The notes beneath the pieces were generated by a model. That model had not been told where the DNA came from. It saw nothing but the letters and a program-made list of their open reading frames with translations, and made no database searches. From contig QYPT01000125.1 in NCBI GenBank assembly GCA_007280125.1, positions 1-36,980 of the forward strand: DNA of 36,980 nucleotides, in the 5' to 3' direction. Positions 34,994 to 36,980 of this stretch are shown piece after piece. A program made the position numbers and the translations under genes. The stretch comes from Streptomycetaceae bacterium. Lineage in GTDB: Bacteria > Actinomycetota > Actinomycetes > Nanopelagicales > Nanopelagicaceae. Position 1 is the stretch's first letter, and each line of letters begins with the position of its first letter.

Positions 34994-36495
34994 TAATCAC
35001 TCTCTGGTTTAACGAGTGGGAAGAGAATCGTTTCGCGAATACCTAGTCCCGTGAGTGCCATAAGCAAACGATCGACACCCATTCCAAAACCACCCATAGG
35101 TGGCATCGCAAATTCCATCGCTCTCAAGAAGTCTTCATCAACACTCATTGCTTCGAAATCACCCTTTGCACCAAGTGTCGCTTGCTCTACAAGACGTTCG
35201 CGTTGGATAACAGGATCAATAAGCTCGGAATACCCTGTTGCTAATTCAAATCCATCAACGTATAAATCCCACTTTTCAACAACGCCAGGAATATCTCGGT
35301 GCGCACGAACAAGTGGCGCATTATCAATCGGGAAGCCCATTACAAAAGTTGGCTCAATTAATTGTCCTGAAGTGAAATGCTCGAAGATTTCCTCAGCAAG
35401 TTTGCCTGTAATCCAATTGGGGTCAACTTTGAGCCCAATCTTTTCAGCCAACTTCTTCAATTCGGCAATAGGAGTAAGCGCAGTAACGCTTTCTCCAACG
35501 CCCTCAGAGATAGCGTCATACAAAGAAATTTCTTTCCAGGTTCCGCCTAAATTGGACTCACGTCCATCATGGTGGCGTGCAACATGAGAGCCATAAATAG
35601 CAGTTGAAGCATTTTGAACCAGCGCACGGGTTAAATCGGCAATTGTTCGCCAATCCCCGTAGGCCTCATAGCCTTCGATCATCGCAAATTCTGGTGAGTG
35701 ACTTGAGTCAGCGCCTTCATTACGAAAGTTGCGGTTAATTTCAAATACGCGTTCGATTCCACCGACAACACAACGCTTCAGGAAGAGTTCTGGAGCAATG
35801 CGCAAAAATAGATCCATGTCATAGGCGTTGCTAAAGGTCTTAAAAGGTCGCGCCGCTGCACCGCCATGTTGCACCTGCAACATAGGTGTCTCGACCTCTA
35901 GATAATTACGATCATGAAAAGTCTCGCGAAGGGAATGCATTACGGCTGGCCGCATTCGAGCATTGGCGCGCGCTTCTGGTCTGACAATTAAGTCAACGTA
36001 ACGCATGCGAACACGTGTTTCCTCAGACATTGGCTTATGGTCATTTGGTAGCGGTCTGAGGGACTTTGAAGCAAGTTGCCATGAGTTAGCAAGAATCGAA
36101 AGTTCACCGCGTTTTGAGGTAATTATTTCGCCGGTAACGCTGACGATGTCGCCAAGATCTATGTCACTCTTCCATGCATCGAGTGAATCTTCGCCAACTT
36201 TGTCCAATGAGAACATTGCCTGCAACTCTGTTCCATCACCTTCACGTAAAGTGGCGAAACATAATTTGCCTGTATCGCGTTTGAAAATAATTCGACCAGT
36301 AACGCTTTCGATGTCGCCCGTTGCGACATCCACTTCTAGGCCGACATATTTAGCACGAATCTCAGAAAGTGACTTAGTTCTAGGAACGCTGACTGGATAA
36401 GGCTCGATGCCCCGTTGAATTAATCCCGCGCGCTTTTCACGTCGAATTCGAAGTTGCTCGGGCAGGTCATCTTCGATAATCGGATTCTCAGTCAT
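34993..36495 (-). CDS. lysS: Lysyl-tRNA synthetase, class II
   Basis: Charges tRNA-Lys. The 500-residue protein has an N-terminal OB-fold anticodon-binding domain at about residues 60-150. The class II core shows motif 2 FEINRNFRNEG and motif 3 GGFGMGVDRLLM, and HGGAAARPFKTFSN is typical of LysRS. The length is normal. A TAGAGT hexamer 9 nt before the ATG suggests its own leaderless promoter within the 20-nt gap after coaX and the end of coaX itself. It is followed by argA with a 1-nt overlap. Confidence 0.97.
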   Translation of the reverse strand: MTENPIIEDDLPEQLRIRREKRAGLIQRGIEPYPVSVPRTKSLSEIRAKYVGLEVDVATGDIESVTGRIIFKRDTGKLCFATLREGDGTELQAMFSLDKVGEDSLDAWKSDIDLGDIVSVTGEIITSKRGELSILANSWQLASKSLRPLPNDHKPMSEETRVRMRYVDLIVRPEARANARMRPAVMHSLRETFHDRNYLEVETPMLQVQHGGAAARPFKTFSNAYDMDLFLRIAPELFLKRCVVGGIERVFEINRNFRNEGADSSHSPEFAMIEGYEAYGDWRTIADLTRALVQNASTAIYGSHVARHHDGRESNLGGTWKEISLYDAISEGVGESVTALTPIAELKKLAEKIGLKVDPNWITGKLAEEIFEHFTSGQLIEPTFVMGFPIDNAPLVRAHRDIPGVVEKWDLYVDGFELATGYSELIDPVIQRERLVEQATLGAKGDFEAMSVDEDFLRAMEFAMPPMGGFGMGVDRLLMALTGLGIRETILFPLVKPESD

Positions 36496-36504
36496 AGTGG
36501 GTGA

Positions 36505-36510
36505 ACTCTA
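36505..36510 (-). promoter_or_regulatory. Candidate -10 element for lysS
   Basis: TAGAGT on the minus strand ends 9 nt before the lysS ATG, in the short gap after coaX. Confidence 0.4.
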
Positions 36511-36515
36511 CCTAA

Positions 36516-36962
36516 TCAGGCATTTCTCTCGTGAATTAGACGAAGCCCAATAAGAGTTAAATCAGGTTCATGATGATTAATAGTCTCCGAAATTCCCAAT
36601 ACAAGCGGGGCAAGGCCACCGGTTGCAATAACCGCGGGAGAACCAGGATATGTAGCCTGTAATTCTTTAGTGATTCGATGAACTAATCCATCAACTTGAC
36701 CAGCAAATCCGTAAATTGTGCCCGATTGCAGAGCTTCTACAGTGTTCTTACCAATAACCGAGCGAGGTAAGACAAGTTCAACTTTGCGCAATTGAGCCGC
36801 ACGAGCAGCCAAAGCATCAACTGATATTTCAATACCTGGAGCTAGCGCGCCACCTAGGAATTCACCTTTGGGAGAGACGACATCGAGATTTGTTGACGTA
36901 CCAAAATCAACGACAATCGAGGATCCTTCAGGAAAGAGAGTATGCGCCGCTAAAGTGTTAAC
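36516..36962 (-). CDS. coaX: Type III pantothenate kinase, truncated at the contig end
   Basis: The first enzyme of coenzyme A synthesis. The C-terminal 148 residues are present, from VNTLAAHTLFPEGSS through the phosphate-binding motif VVDFGTSTNLDVV, GGALAPGIEIS and the ATP-site AVIATGGLAPL, to IHERNA. The reading frame stays open across the whole partial region. The N-terminal part with the first nucleotide motif is missing, because genomic sequence ends at 36962 and adapter sequence follows. Reading on into the adapter would add false residues. The coaX-lysS order is common in actinobacteria. Confidence 0.93.
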   Translation of the reverse strand, partial: VNTLAAHTLFPEGSSIVVDFGTSTNLDVVSPKGEFLGGALAPGIEISVDALAARAAQLRKVELVLPRSVIGKNTVEALQSGTIYGFAGQVDGLVHRITKELQATYPGSPAVIATGGLAPLVLGISETINHHEPDLTLIGLRLIHERNA

Positions 36963-36980
36963 CTGTCTCTTATAACATCT
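36963..36980. other. Residual Nextera/Tn5 mosaic-end adapter (library artefact)
   Basis: The final 18 bases CTGTCTCTTATAACATCT match the 19-base Nextera transposase adapter with a single missing C after CTGTCTCTTATA. The coaX protein match ends exactly where this begins. It should be treated as non-genomic. Confidence 0.93.

Noticed and set aside
35051-35587. A 178-codon open frame on the plus strand
   Set aside because: It is antisense to lysS motif regions and has low-complexity Ser/Lys/Pro composition.
36957-36980. Tn5-like transposon end
   Set aside because: The sequence is the engineered Nextera mosaic end at a contig terminus; no transposase or flanking duplication is present.
1-36980. 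CRISPR array, prophage, toxin-antitoxin or defence island
   Set aside because: No regularly spaced repeats, phage genes or defence-type gene pairs were seen. The content is core metabolism, repair and translation with a few secreted proteins.

Overview
This window is the end of an assembled contig from a compact, moderately AT-rich actinomycete. The Actinomycetota assignment rests on the 32-residue ribosomal protein bS22, the Rv2747-like N-acetylglutamate synthase, the XPB helicase with its Helicase_C_3 partner, and the coaX-lysS-argA-clpC order. Genes overlap by 1-4 nt or sit a few bases apart, and the longest gene-free stretch is only about 140 bp. That suggests a streamlined, possibly planktonic lineage such as the freshwater acI/Nanopelagicales type; this placement is inference. 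No tRNA, rRNA, IS element, prophage or CRISPR array was seen. Nothing here looks like a wholly new system: almost all genes belong to known core families.

Layout. 1-4841 (minus): respiratory complex I genes nuoA-B-C-D-E-F and the first codons of nuoG. 4885-12886: menaquinone biosynthesis on both strands: menG (minus), bioY-menF (plus), menD-menC-menB (minus) and menE-menA (plus). These make the quinone that complex I reduces. menB is split by a one-base deletion near 10269. 12906-13157: a small membrane protein. 13167-17450 (minus): a phosphoglycerate-mutase-like gene followed by the System II cytochrome c maturation genes (ResA/TlpA, CcdA, ResB, CcsA/ResC type). 17502-23254 (plus): a HAD-IB phosphatase, a Helicase_C_3 protein, an M20 peptidase and an XPB helicase. 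23217-28145: a glutaredoxin-like protein, a large secreted zincin-like protein, bS22, a secreted beta-propeller protein and proC. 28207-31855 (plus): a Cys-rich protein of unknown function, radA-mutY and a DedA/VTT-like membrane protein. 31852-36962 (minus): clpC, argA, lysS and a truncated coaX.

The most informative signals beyond the gene list are these. (1) The last 18 bases match the Nextera/Tn5 mosaic-end adapter minus one base, so the window ends in library artefact. (2) menB is frameshifted by one missing base in a T run and would be fully restored by adding it. (3) A TANNNT -10-like hexamer sits 6-10 nt before many start codons, which implies pervasive leaderless transcription. (4) At menB/menE and menG/bioY, oppositely oriented -10 elements overlap in one short sequence, suggesting shared bidirectional promoters.
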